Shown here: piece after piece, positions 24,145 to 34,800 of the stretch
Layout of the letters: every line of letters starts with the position of its first letter
How positions within the stretch are numbered: the stretch's first letter is position 1
From: Planctomycetota bacterium
GTDB lineage: Bacteria; Planctomycetota; UBA1135; UBA2386
Direction of reading: 5' to 3'
DNA length: 64,000 nt
NCBI GenBank assembly: GCA_016794425.1
Contig: JAEUHR010000058.1
Span: forward strand, 62,001 to 126,000
Program-made: the position numbers and the translations under genes
The notes under the pieces: generated by a model
What the model saw: the letters and a program-made list of their open reading frames with translations, nothing else
The model's database searches: none
What the model was told of the DNA's origin: nothing

Positions 24145-27100
24145 ATGACCATGGCCGACAACCTCAGCGGTTTCCGGAACGACCTTCGTCCCACGTCGCC
24201 GCGCTCGCGCCGCCGCGCCTGCGCCCTCTGGCTCGCCGCGGTGGCGGCTGCCTGCAGTGGTGGCGGTGGCTCGGGCGGCACGTCGCCGACGGGCAGCGCG
24301 ACGACCACCCAGGCCGAACTGCAGCGGGTCGAGTTCGGTCGTCTGGTCGACGTCTACGGACTCGATGTCGCCAGTGGCGGATCGGAGATCGCGCTGTTCC
24401 GCCGCGACGTGGTGGTCGGCAGGAACATCCGCGACGAGCGCGACGCCAACGACACGCTGACCGACGCCGAGATCCTCTACGACTTCATCAGCTCGGACCC
24501 CGACACGCTGCAGCCGCGCCTGTTCATCCCGCGCGACCTCGCCAGCGACGAGTTCAAGCAGGCCTTCGAGGCGCTCGACGACGAGCTGCGGGAAGTGTCG
24601 CCGATGGTGTTCGGGCCGCCGGATCCTGCGCGCCCGTTCCCGGTCGTGCCGCGCAACAGCGCGATTCGCCTGACCTTCTCGCGGCCACTCGGCATCGACG
24701 ACGATTTCTTCGTGGAACGCGATGCGAGCGGCCGGGTCGTTGCGCTGCGCAACACCGAAGCGGTGCAGCTGCTCGGCATCATCCCCGGCGGCTTCCAGCC
24801 GGTGCCGGTGCGCATCATCGTCAACGATCGATCGCTGGTGCTCGATCCGGTGCTGCTCGGCACCGAGGGCCTGCAGTACCAGACGACCAACAACCCTGCC
24901 GGTCTGCCGGCTTCGGCCGACCAGCTCGGCGCGAACATGCGCATCGCCGTCGCGCTCGAGGGGCCGTTGGCGATCCCGGGCGTGCGGGCCAGCGAGTCCG
25001 GCGACATCACGGGAGCCAACAACAACGGCCGCAACGCGGTCGTGCGTGACTTCCGTTCGGGCAACGCCGCCGACACGTCGTCGGACATGATCCGCGGCTT
25101 CGTGCGCGATCCGCTGCCGCTGCGGGTGGTCGGCGAACTGCCGATGCTGCTCGAGAAGGTCGATCCCGTGAACCAGTTCACGCAGCAGATCACGGTGTTC
25201 AAGAACGGCATCGTGCACGAGATCGATCGCGGCGACGTGATCCGCATCGTCGCCGATGCGTCGGGCGTGCCGGTGGGTGCGGCCGAAGTCGTCGCCGATC
25301 CGGACGACGATCGTGGTCTGCCGGCGGTCCAGCACGTGCGGGTGCGCATCCGCCTGATCGAGAACCTCGAGCAGTTCGATCCGAGCAACGAGGCCGGCTA
25401 CCCGGCGGACATCCTGGCCCGCGAGCAGTGGCTCGCCGCCAATGCGCCGCGCGCCGTCTGCGTGGCCGAGTTCGAGGCCGGTGGCCGGATCGAGAACGGC
25501 GTCGTGCGCGCCGACGATCCGCGCTACTTCCTGCAGATCACGCCGACGCCGCTGCCGAACCTCGATGGCACGATTCCCCCGAGCGACCAGTTCGTGTCGC
25601 CGTTCGCGAGCGCCGTGGTGCGCTTCACGAAGCCGGTCGACATCGCGACCGTGAAGTGGGCGGACACGTTCTTCTTCGCGATGCGCAACCTGACCAAGCA
25701 GGACAGCGTCGACGAGTTCATCGCGTCGCGCCCGAACAACCTGGGCGGCATCGGCATGGATCCGGCCACGTTCAACCCGGACAAGTACCGGACGCCGTAC
25801 CTGGTGACGTCGCGCGTCGCCGACGCCGACGGTTCGCAGACGTCGCTGCGCCTGCAGCCGACGAACGGCTTCTACCTCGACGACACGATGCGCAATGCGC
25901 CGGCGGGGACCGACTACTACTACTACCTGCACCTGATCGCCAACTCGGCGGACGGTGTCGGCATCCGCGACCTCGCGGGCAACCCGCTCGACCTGCAGGG
26001 TGACAACGCCGACGCGAACAACACGGTCGTGATCCCGTTCACGATCGACACGCGCATGAACGGCAACCTGGCGAACTTCCCGGACAACCTGTCCGTGTCG
26101 CTGGTGCGCCGTTTCGCCAGCCGCGACGAGGATGCGCGGCCGTCTTACTTCCTCGGCGGCGAGGTGCAGGCTCCCAACAGCCCGTCCGTCTCCGCGACCT
26201 ATCCGCTCGAGGACCTGATCGGTGGCTTCGTCTACCTCGACGGTACGCTGCAGGCGCGGCCGACCACGCGCGTCCGCCAGGTGGCGGACAACCTGAACCA
26301 GGCCCCGGTCGGCATCCAGAACACGCCGCTGGCCTGGTGCCCGCCGACCGTCGCCGGCGAGAACCAGGTCTCCAACAACACCTCGACGACGGTGCTGAAC
26401 CAGGGTCTGCAGAACCCGCTGAACCCGTACGGCTGCCGCCTGCAGACGTTGTGGCGCGAGGTGGATCTGAGCCTGTCGCGCACGGAGCCGTTCGACTTCA
26501 ACCTCGACGTCGAGGGGATGTACTGGGCGCCCTACACGGGCACGACGCTGTCCTACGACGAGTTCGACCGCGTCAGCCTGTTCCTGGGCCACAGCGAATA
26601 CCGGCCGCTGCCGTGCATTGGCAACTTCAGCGCGATGCCGTCGCTGCCGGAGTCCGGCCTCTCGCCGCAGTTCGCACGCAACTACGTGTGGAACCCGAAG
26701 CCGACCGGCAGCGGCACCACGATCGAGTCGCAACCGTCGCCGCACGCGGCCTACGTCGATCAGGTGCTGCGGATCGACCCGGCTGCCGTCGTGTTCGAGA
26801 ACAACGGCGTCAACCGCTTCCTGCCGCTGCCCACGTTCCAGAAGCCCTACTTCGTCTACCGCGACGAAACCGTGCTGGAGCAGGGCCTCAGCCAGAGCAT
26901 GGAAGTGTCGGACCTCGACGGCAACGACCTCAGCGTGACGGGTACCGGCTCCTACCAGCCGCACCTGGTCAGTCCGTTCCTGAACGGTCAGGGCCAGCGG
27001 CGCGCTGACATCCCGGCCAACCAGGACCTGCCGCAGGGCGTCAACTTCATCAACGCGTTCTGGAACGACGCGCCGAACAACAGCCTGAGTTCGCCGACCG

Positions 27101-28080
27101 CGCGCGAGAAGTTCACCGGCGGCCTGCTCGGCAACATCGCGCTGCCGCTGCTGGCCGACTTCTGGACCTACTGCGACCAGCCGAATCTGCCGGCGGGCGG
27201 CGGCTTCATCGCCGACGGCACCAACGGCTGGCAGATCGCGATCCCGGTGCAGTCGTCGGCGAACCCGTACTTCCGTGCCGTCAGCGCGGGCCGGGCGACA
27301 CCGACCCCGATCTGCCGGGCACCCGGTGATTCCCAGTGGGTGACTGCGTCCGGTGGTTACGGCCCGACCGGTGCCACGACCGCTGCGCGCGACAACACCT
27401 TCTACTGGATCATGCTCGACCTGCTGAAGCGGCAGAGCGTGATCACCAGTGGCTTCATCGACCTGAACAACCCGCACCGCGTGCCCGAGGGCTTCGTCGA
27501 TCCGCGCCTCGGCCCGTTCTATCTGCAGGGTGGCGTCAGCGTGCGGCCGGCGAACGTCAAGCCGCTGTTCGCCTACGAGTTCGATCCGCCACTCGACAAG
27601 CTGCCGACCGGCACGTCGGTGGTGCCGCAGTTCCGTGGCGCTGGCATCGTCGATCCGTCGCCGTGGTACTGGGAGAAGTGGATCAGTGCGTCGACGCCGC
27701 TCTACCCGGCCAATCCGTTCACGGCGGAAGTGCGCCAGCAGCTGAAGCCGACGCCCGCCAACTTCCCGCTGGATCCCTACAAGGCCGGCGACGCCCACAT
27801 CCGCAAGTGGGACACGCGGTCGGTGGCGGGCTCGAGCTCGCGCGATTGGTGGACCTACTACTACAACCGCGTGGTGACGACCTACGTCGACGACCCGAAC
27901 ACCCTGATGGACCCGGCGTTCACGATCCAGTTCAAGGGCCCGAACGAGGTGTTCACGCCGAACGACATCCGCTACGTGAACTGGCGCCTCGTCACCGGCA
28001 ACAACACCGAGGCCAGCCCGCCGGTGGCCCCGACGATCGAGACCTTCGCGCTGTCCTACCGGTTCGAGCAGTCGAACTGA
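24145..28080 (+). CDS. Large lipoprotein, type A (first copy)
   Basis: 1311 residues, unknown function. A lipobox AVAAAC (Cys37) after an Arg-rich n-region and short hydrophobic core predicts lipid anchoring; a Gly/Ser linker follows. The mature part is beta-rich in appearance, with segments shared with the gene at 31895: GRLVDVY, VVPRN-x-A-x-RL, AVVRDFRSGN (about residue 290-310), a central DFNLDVEGMYW block, and a C-terminal strand pattern ending ETFALSYRF. No catalytic motif is seen. ATG 24145 or 24151 are both possible. It is the first gene of an A-B-A'-B' array; probably a surface or periplasmic structural/binding protein. Confidence 0.85.
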   Translation: MTMADNLSGFRNDLRPTSPRSRRRACALWLAAVAAACSGGGGSGGTSPTGSATTTQAELQRVEFGRLVDVYGLDVASGGSEIALFRRDVVVGRNIRDERDANDTLTDAEILYDFISSDPDTLQPRLFIPRDLASDEFKQAFEALDDELREVSPMVFGPPDPARPFPVVPRNSAIRLTFSRPLGIDDDFFVERDASGRVVALRNTEAVQLLGIIPGGFQPVPVRIIVNDRSLVLDPVLLGTEGLQYQTTNNPAGLPASADQLGANMRIAVALEGPLAIPGVRASESGDITGANNNGRNAVVRDFRSGNAADTSSDMIRGFVRDPLPLRVVGELPMLLEKVDPVNQFTQQITVFKNGIVHEIDRGDVIRIVADASGVPVGAAEVVADPDDDRGLPAVQHVRVRIRLIENLEQFDPSNEAGYPADILAREQWLAANAPRAVCVAEFEAGGRIENGVVRADDPRYFLQITPTPLPNLDGTIPPSDQFVSPFASAVVRFTKPVDIATVKWADTFFFAMRNLTKQDSVDEFIASRPNNLGGIGMDPATFNPDKYRTPYLVTSRVADADGSQTSLRLQPTNGFYLDDTMRNAPAGTDYYYYLHLIANSADGVGIRDLAGNPLDLQGDNADANNTVVIPFTIDTRMNGNLANFPDNLSVSLVRRFASRDEDARPSYFLGGEVQAPNSPSVSATYPLEDLIGGFVYLDGTLQARPTTRVRQVADNLNQAPVGIQNTPLAWCPPTVAGENQVSNNTSTTVLNQGLQNPLNPYGCRLQTLWREVDLSLSRTEPFDFNLDVEGMYWAPYTGTTLSYDEFDRVSLFLGHSEYRPLPCIGNFSAMPSLPESGLSPQFARNYVWNPKPTGSGTTIESQPSPHAAYVDQVLRIDPAAVVFENNGVNRFLPLPTFQKPYFVYRDETVLEQGLSQSMEVSDLDGNDLSVTGTGSYQPHLVSPFLNGQGQRRADIPANQDLPQGVNFINAFWNDAPNNSLSSPTAREKFTGGLLGNIALPLLADFWTYCDQPNLPAGGGFIADGTNGWQIAIPVQSSANPYFRAVSAGRATPTPICRAPGDSQWVTASGGYGPTGATTAARDNTFYWIMLDLLKRQSVITSGFIDLNNPHRVPEGFVDPRLGPFYLQGGVSVRPANVKPLFAYEFDPPLDKLPTGTSVVPQFRGAGIVDPSPWYWEKWISASTPLYPANPFTAEVRQQLKPTPANFPLDPYKAGDAHIRKWDTRSVAGSSSRDWWTYYYNRVVTTYVDDPNTLMDPAFTIQFKGPNEVFTPNDIRYVNWRLVTGNNTEASPPVAPTIETFALSYRFEQSN

Positions 28081-28263
28081 GCCGACCGCGCGGCGGCTGT
28101 CCCCCGCTGCCCCATTCCGAATCCCCCTGATCGCCCGATGCCATCGCCGACATTCGCATGCCCGTGGATGCGGCGGTGCGCCGGGCCCGGCAGAGAGTAG
28201 ACTTCTCCCCGAAAACGCCCTCTGCCGACCCTGCCCCCGATCGGTCCCGCCGTCGCATCGCCC

Positions 28264-31200
28264 ATGAATCGCCCGACCTTCGCCCGGCTGTTCCCCCTGG
28301 CCGCCCTGTTCGTCATCGCCGGTTGTTCGAGCGGCGGCGACACCGGTTCGCTGAAGACCGGGGGCGACTTCGTCGTGCTCCGCACGGAGCCGGCGCAGAA
28401 CGGCACGCTGTTCCTCAACGAGCCGATCTCGATCGACTTCAGCACGCCGGTCGACCTCGACACGGTCGATTTGCAGACCTTCACCTTCCTGGTGTTGGAC
28501 CAGCTCGGCAACGAGCTCGCCGAGCCGCCTGCCGGCTCGTTCCGGTTGGCGACCAGCCCCGGCGATACCGAGGTGGGGCGGCGGCTGCAGTTCGTGCCGC
28601 GTCTGCCGACCAACGACTCCTTCACCAACGGTGGGTTTCGCCCCGGCCGCACCTACGTCGTGCAGCTGGTCGGTGGCGACCGGGTCAACGGCACCGTGCT
28701 GCGCGACACGCGTGGCCGCGGCCTCGAGTTGCCGCAGTCCTTCACCTTCAAGACGGCGGACAGCACGTCGCTCGACCAGTTGTTCCGCAACACGGTCGGC
28801 GGCGGGCCGCGGCGTACATCGCTGACGATCACGCCGACGCCGGACGCTTCGGGTGTGGTGCTGAACAAGCTCGGTACGCCGCCGGTCGAGATCCGGCTCG
28901 GCTTCGACCAGGCGTTGAATCCCAACAGCTCGAACGTGCCGGTTGCGATCCCGATCGACCCGACCACGCGCGACGAGAACAACAAGGGCCGGATCTACCT
29001 CGAGTACGACGATCCAGGCGTCGTCAGCAGCACGAAGCGCTGGATTCCCGCGGTGGTCGAACTCGAGGAGAACACCTTCTCCGGCTCGACCGTGCTGATG
29101 CGCCCGCTCGGCGTGCTGCCGAACAACGCCGAGATCCGCGTGATCGTCGATCTGGCGCTCGAGGACATCTCGGGTGAGTCGAACCTGTCCAACCCGGCCT
29201 ACAACCCGACGTTCGGCTCGTTCCGCACGCGCCGCTCGTACGAGCAGCAATTCGATGCGCTGGTCGAGGAGTTCACGAACTCGAACGCGATCGACTTCGC
29301 CGCTGCGTTCTCGGAGCCGTTGGCTGACGTCGGCCCCGGCTACATCAAGGCCGGCTTCGGCTTCGACGGCAGCAGCACGACGATCGACTTCGATCCGGTG
29401 GCCCAGAACACCGTGCTGAACACGAACTTCACGCAGGTCGTACCGAAGCTCGGTTCGGCCTACAACGTGTCGGGCGGCGTCTTCAACTTCCGCAGCGTCA
29501 ACATCGCGATGGGCAAGACGGTGCTTGGCCAGGGCTCGAACCCGATGGTCTGGCTGGTCAGCGAGACGTTCAACATCGACGGCACGCTGTCGGTGCAAGG
29601 CGGCAACGGCGAACGCGTCGAGAGCACGGGCAATGCGGACGTCGCGAAGGCCGGCGGTATCGGCGTGTGCGGCGGTGGTGACGGTGGCGCCGGTTCGCCG
29701 AGCACGACCCAGCGCGACGAGTTCGGCGGCAAGGGCCGCGGCCCGCTGCAGGTCAACGGTGGTGGTGGCGCCGGCGGTCTGCTCTCGTGCGCCGGCGGCT
29801 GCCTGCGTGGCTCCGGCGGCGGTGGCGGCGCGCTCGCGACCCAGGGTGACCCCAACTACAAGCAGAAGGTCGTGCCGGTCGGCGCGTTCCCGCCGAACAA
29901 CAACAATGAACGGCCGATCTTCCAGCAGCAGACGGGTGTCGGTGGTTTCGGCTGTGTCGGCCAGGCCGGCACGCTGACCCGCTCGCTGAACGGTGGCTCG
30001 CCCGGCCCCGTGGTCTTCACGGACGCGCGGCTGGACAACAACTACTGGGGCTCCGCGATCGACTTCAATCGCCGCCTGCGCATCACCGGCGAGCTGTCGG
30101 TGCCCGTCGGCGGTGGTGGTGGCGGTGGTGGTGGCGACCTCTCCTACAACACGAACTGCTCGACGGACGAAGCCAACTTCCTCAACGACAGCAGCGGCGG
30201 CGGTGGTGGTGGTGGTGGTGGTGTGCTGATCGTGAAGGCGCTCGGCGAAATCGTGATCGGCAGCACGGGCCGCATCACGGCCGACGGCGGCAACGGCGGC
30301 GGCGGCGAAGCGTCCGGCGCGTCGTCGAAGGCCGGCGGTGGTGGTGGCGGCGCCGGCGGCATGGTGATCCTGATGTCGGCCTCGCGCATCGTGATCAACG
30401 CGCGCGGCACCGGCGCCAACTTCACCTACGCGGCGAACGACTACACCTACTCGATCTCGGCCGACGGCGGCATTTGCCGCACCGCGGAACCGGATCAGAC
30501 GACGGGCCCGGCCCCGTTCGTGCGGTCCAAGTACCCGGCCAGCGGCACGGCGATCGCGACGACGTTCATGACGACGTACGACTCGGCACCGCTCGGCGGC
30601 TTCGGCGGCATGGGCATCGTGCAGCTGATGACGCCACCCGGCACCAACACCGACGGCACGAACACCGTGCTCGACGACAACATCACGGTGCTGCAGAACG
30701 GTGCGACGCTGAGCGGGGCCCAGAAGCAGGCGATGCTCGCCTGGCGTGGCATCCCGGACCAGTTCGGTGTCGGTCGCAACGACACCGGCGGCCAGGTCAC
30801 GATCGGTGACGCTGAGGGTGACATCCGCCCGGCGCCGATCCTGATGCCGGTGCCGTTCGGCGCGAAGACGCGGCTGCGGTCGCGCTGGATCGACACCGGC
30901 GCGTCGCAGCGTCGCGCGCTGGCCACCGGCCCCGACGAGTTGCCGCGCGGCATCGATACCTCGGCCGGTGACGTGACCGGCCCCTGGTACGAGTTCCAGG
31001 GCGTCGATGCGACCACCGGCTACGCGAACTTCACGGAGTCGCTCGGCCGCGGTGTCGTGGACTACGGCTCGCCGACCATCGCCGCGACGACCATCGCGAG
31101 TGTCAGCACGAATGCGACGTTCCAGGGTGCCAGCGCCTACCGCGTCGAACTGTCGCAGCCGGTGCTCGGTGCGATCGCCGACCGCTACGTGCACTACGAG

Positions 31201-31689
31201 GCCGAGGCGCTGAATGCCGCCGGCACGAAGGTCGGCTCGTTCGCGATCCTCTCGCACACCAACCGCGTGCTGCTGCTGTCGCCGGCGGGCGGCGCGTTCC
31301 CGACCACCGCGGCCCGCATGCAGGTCCGCGCGAAGTTCTTCAAGGTCATCACGGCCGGCCTGGAAGGCCTGGGCGGCACCTATCCGGGCACCGGTGGTGC
31401 CGCGACGCCGATCGCCAACGTGCGCATCGGCTTCGCATTCCACGACAACCCGAAGAGCTCGCAGGCGACGCGCGTCCCGGCGCTGGTGCCCGGTCAGCCG
31501 GAGACCTTCCTCTACGACCTGTCGGATCCGGCCGTGCAGGAGCAGATCCGCGCGCTCGGTCTGACCTTCGTGCAGTGGGACGTCGTCTTCGACGGCGCCT
31601 TCAAGCCGGGCTCGGCCAATCCGCCGGAGTTCGGTCCGTCGTCGCCGCGGCCGGAACTGCACTGGCTGCGGCTGCCGTTCCGCTTCTGA
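28264..31689 (+). CDS. Glycine-rich lipoprotein with Ig-like N-terminus, type B
   Basis: 1141 residues, unknown function. Lipobox FVIAGC (Cys21). Residues about 45-140 resemble an SbsA-type Ig-like domain (LNEPISIDFSTPVDLDTV through FRPGRTYVVQL). Residues about 440-720 alternate short beta motifs (I-x-G-x-L-x-V, VLIVKALGEIVIGSTGRI) with runs of up to nine Gly, suggesting a Gly-rich solenoid. A block FGAKTRLRSRWIDT (about 865) and the C-terminal ELHWLRLPFRF recur in related genes here. A TAGACT box at 28200 may be its promoter. Homolog of the genes at 35964 and 61067. Confidence 0.85.
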   Translation: MNRPTFARLFPLAALFVIAGCSSGGDTGSLKTGGDFVVLRTEPAQNGTLFLNEPISIDFSTPVDLDTVDLQTFTFLVLDQLGNELAEPPAGSFRLATSPGDTEVGRRLQFVPRLPTNDSFTNGGFRPGRTYVVQLVGGDRVNGTVLRDTRGRGLELPQSFTFKTADSTSLDQLFRNTVGGGPRRTSLTITPTPDASGVVLNKLGTPPVEIRLGFDQALNPNSSNVPVAIPIDPTTRDENNKGRIYLEYDDPGVVSSTKRWIPAVVELEENTFSGSTVLMRPLGVLPNNAEIRVIVDLALEDISGESNLSNPAYNPTFGSFRTRRSYEQQFDALVEEFTNSNAIDFAAAFSEPLADVGPGYIKAGFGFDGSSTTIDFDPVAQNTVLNTNFTQVVPKLGSAYNVSGGVFNFRSVNIAMGKTVLGQGSNPMVWLVSETFNIDGTLSVQGGNGERVESTGNADVAKAGGIGVCGGGDGGAGSPSTTQRDEFGGKGRGPLQVNGGGGAGGLLSCAGGCLRGSGGGGGALATQGDPNYKQKVVPVGAFPPNNNNERPIFQQQTGVGGFGCVGQAGTLTRSLNGGSPGPVVFTDARLDNNYWGSAIDFNRRLRITGELSVPVGGGGGGGGGDLSYNTNCSTDEANFLNDSSGGGGGGGGGVLIVKALGEIVIGSTGRITADGGNGGGGEASGASSKAGGGGGGAGGMVILMSASRIVINARGTGANFTYAANDYTYSISADGGICRTAEPDQTTGPAPFVRSKYPASGTAIATTFMTTYDSAPLGGFGGMGIVQLMTPPGTNTDGTNTVLDDNITVLQNGATLSGAQKQAMLAWRGIPDQFGVGRNDTGGQVTIGDAEGDIRPAPILMPVPFGAKTRLRSRWIDTGASQRRALATGPDELPRGIDTSAGDVTGPWYEFQGVDATTGYANFTESLGRGVVDYGSPTIAATTIASVSTNATFQGASAYRVELSQPVLGAIADRYVHYEAEALNAAGTKVGSFAILSHTNRVLLLSPAGGAFPTTAARMQVRAKFFKVITAGLEGLGGTYPGTGGAATPIANVRIGFAFHDNPKSSQATRVPALVPGQPETFLYDLSDPAVQEQIRALGLTFVQWDVVFDGAFKPGSANPPEFGPSSPRPELHWLRLPFRF

Positions 31690-31894
31690 TCCCCATCTCC
31701 GTTTTCGTCCCTTCCAACCCACGACACCGCCGATGCCGGCCCCGCAGCGGGGTGTCCGACCCAAGACCTCTTCCTCGATCCGATACCGCGTGATGCACGC
31801 TCGCTACAGCAGTTCGACGGTGGGTTCCGGCAGATGCCCGGCACCGTCGGATGGTGTGGATCGGATGTGCGCCACCTTCGCGAGGCAAACGAAC

Positions 31895-34800
31895 ATGAAG
31901 CATGCGAAACCACTGACTCCCGCGCTCGCTGCGGCCCTGTTGATCGCGCTGGCGTCCTGTGACGGCAGGAGCAACGTCGGTGAGCTCGGCTCGGACGCGC
32001 GGTTGACGCTGCAGAGCGTGTCGCTCGGCCGACTGGTCGACGTCTACGCCTACCAGCGCGCGGACCAGAGTGATCCCGATCGGCGCAACCGGTTCAACCG
32101 GCGCCTGGTGCTGGTCGCCGAGGACGTGGTCGTCAATGCGGGCATCGAGTCCCAGCCGCTGTTCGATGCGACTGGCGAGGAACTGCCGACTGCCGACTAC
32201 GAGTTCCTGCCGTTCGATCGCACGATCGGGCACGAGGAACTGGTGATCCTCTGGGACAATCGGCCCGGTGCCGAACAGGCGAACTTCACGCGCGCGTTGG
32301 CGGCTGCCCAGACCGGCCTCGCCGAAGTGCCCGCCTCGTACCGTGGCCAGAGCACGCAGACGCTGCCGATCCCGATCGTGCCGCGCAATGCCGCCGTCCG
32401 GTTGCAGTTCGACGGCAAGGTGCAGGTCGACGCCGCGTTCTTCCAGGCCAATCCGGCGGCGGTCCAGCTGCTGGAGTTCAAGGGCGACCCGACGCTGGTC
32501 GATCCGGCGGATGCGTTCCGCGTGCTGCCGTTCCGCCTGATCCCGAAGGGCGATCACATCGTGCTCGACACGACGATCCTGGGCGGCGAAGCGCAGGGCG
32601 GCATCGGCACGCCGGGTCTGCCGGCCTCGTCCGACAGCGTCACGGCCAACATCCGCGTGGCCCTGCCGGCTCGCGGTGGTGTGGTCTCGAGCTTCTATGT
32701 CCGTGAGGACCGCATCGAGAAGCTCAATGACGTCGACAGCAGTGGCCGCGACGCGGTGATCCGCGACTTCCGTTCGGGCAACCTGGCGGATGGATCGACG
32801 GGCCGCCTGCGCGAACCCGAGGTGCCCATGATCGTCGGTTCGCTGGCGATGGGCATCACGGCGATCGACACGGCGACGAACACGATCACGCTGAACAAGC
32901 GACTCAACTTCGTGCCGATCCGCGGTCGCTATCCGTTCGTCGACGGCCCGCTGGGCATCGACGGGATCCCGCTCGGCCCGCTGTCGGCGCCGGTGACGAC
33001 GCCGCTGGTCGCCGGCGACATGCTGACGCAGAGCATCGTCGTCGAGATGCCGGATGGTTCGTTCGAGACCGTGCTGCTGCGCGCCGAGATCCTGCAGAAC
33101 CTCGAAGTCGGCACGACGGTCGGCGAGACGCTGGGCGTCGCGTTCGCACCGCCGGTCGGCGATTCGGGCCAGGGAGAACGGCTGACCACCGCGCGCGTCC
33201 GCGTGGCGTCGCTGCTCAGCGGCCGCGACTCGCTGGGCCGCGAGCACTCGTTCCGCGCCAACCAGCAGCCGAGCGGCCAGGACTGCATCGTGCGGGTGCG
33301 CTACTACGAGGACGTGCCGATGATCGGTGCGTCGAGCTCGGTCACCGTGTCCGACGCGTCGTGGCGCCACTTCTTCATGCGCATCGACCCGTCGCCGGCA
33401 ACCTCGCCGAACCCGGGCAGCCTCGTCAACCCGAACGCCTCGCTGGCGATCGAGTTCACGAAGCCCATGGACCTCGACCAGGTCGACAACTCGTCGAACC
33501 TGCTGATCACGAACCGCTCGGTGCCGGGCCTGCCGCTCGCGGAGGCCAGCGCGGAGACGTTCGCCACGCAGATGGGCTCGCCGAAGCGGGCGACATTCCG
33601 TGTGGTGCCGACCCGCCTGGCCGACTTGTCGGGCGACGGAACGGTGCTGCGCCTGCAGGCGCCGATGGGCTTCTTCCACCGCGCCGGCACGGCTGAGACC
33701 TACGGCTTCCACGTGCGGCTCGGCGCGGCGGGCGTCACCGACCTCGCCGGCACCTCGCTGAAGATCTTCGATCGCGCCCAGGCGCCGAAGGACAGCTGGT
33801 CGGTCAACTTCTCGCTGTCGCCGACGGCGACCGAGAACCTCGTCGGCTGGCACTCCTGGCGCTTCGAGGCGCTGGACGAAGACGGCACGGTGCCGGGTTC
33901 GCCCGACATGTTCGGCCAGTTCCGGCTCGAGAACGGCCGCCTGACCGGTGCGCAGACGGTGCGCTTCAGCCGCAGCGCCGACCGCGAAGGCCTCGGTGTG
34001 ATCAGCCGCGTCGACCGCGGTGAGTGCTGGGACGCGGAGAACGACACCCAGGTCGGCTACGACTTCACGGTGCCGACGGCGCCGATCGGCCACCCGGGCC
34101 TGCTCTACTGGCAGACCCTGATGACGGACACGATCAACACGCCGTTCCTGTCGACGGTGTGGCCGTACGCGACGCAGCAGGTGCCGCAGCCGGTCGGCCG
34201 CGTGGTCGAACCGCACAAGCCGCAAGGCTCCCGGATGCAGATGCGCTACCTCGAGGACGATTTCGGCCTCGACTACCGGGCGCCGTCCGAGTTCGCGATC
34301 GACATCGAGCAGCTCTACTGGTCGTCGTTCAACGACGAGGGCGTGCTCTACGACGTGTTCGACCGCTACACGATGTCGCTGGCGCACAGCAACAAGCGTC
34401 CGGACATCCGGTGCTTCCTCGACGGTCCGTGCTGGATGGACGGCCTGTCGATGAACAGCGGCCTGTCGACCACGTTCTCGGAGAACCCGCTGCAGGGCAC
34501 CAGCCTGACGCCGGTGTTCGAGGACGCCGTCTACAAGATCAATCCGAACGACGCGTTCCGCAACGGCAACAACCGCAAGTTCATCCCGTACCCGCGCTTC
34601 GACCGCACCTACACCTGGCGCGACTCGCGGCTGGTCAGCGTCGACAGCAGCGGCAACGTGATCGGACTCGGCGGCGCGCAGCAGCCGAACGCGCAGGCGC
34701 CGAACAACGACCACACCGCGCACGTCGATTCGCCCTGGATCCCCAGCAACGCCGATCCGGAGTTCCTGATCAGCGGCCGCACCTCGTGGGTCGAGGACGA

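Noticed and set aside
30190..30230. Gly-codon repeat considered as a phase-variation switch
   Set aside because: The repeat unit is three bases, so length changes stay in frame and cannot switch the gene off.
24100..31764. A 2554-codon open frame on the minus strand across the first two lipoprotein genes
   Set aside because: It is antisense to two genes with signal peptides, its product is Arg/Val/His-rich as expected from GC-rich antisense, and it has no recognisable domain.
31733..31894. N-terminal extension of the type A' lipoprotein
   Set aside because: The extension has no signal-sequence character and would bury the signal peptide that starts at 31895.
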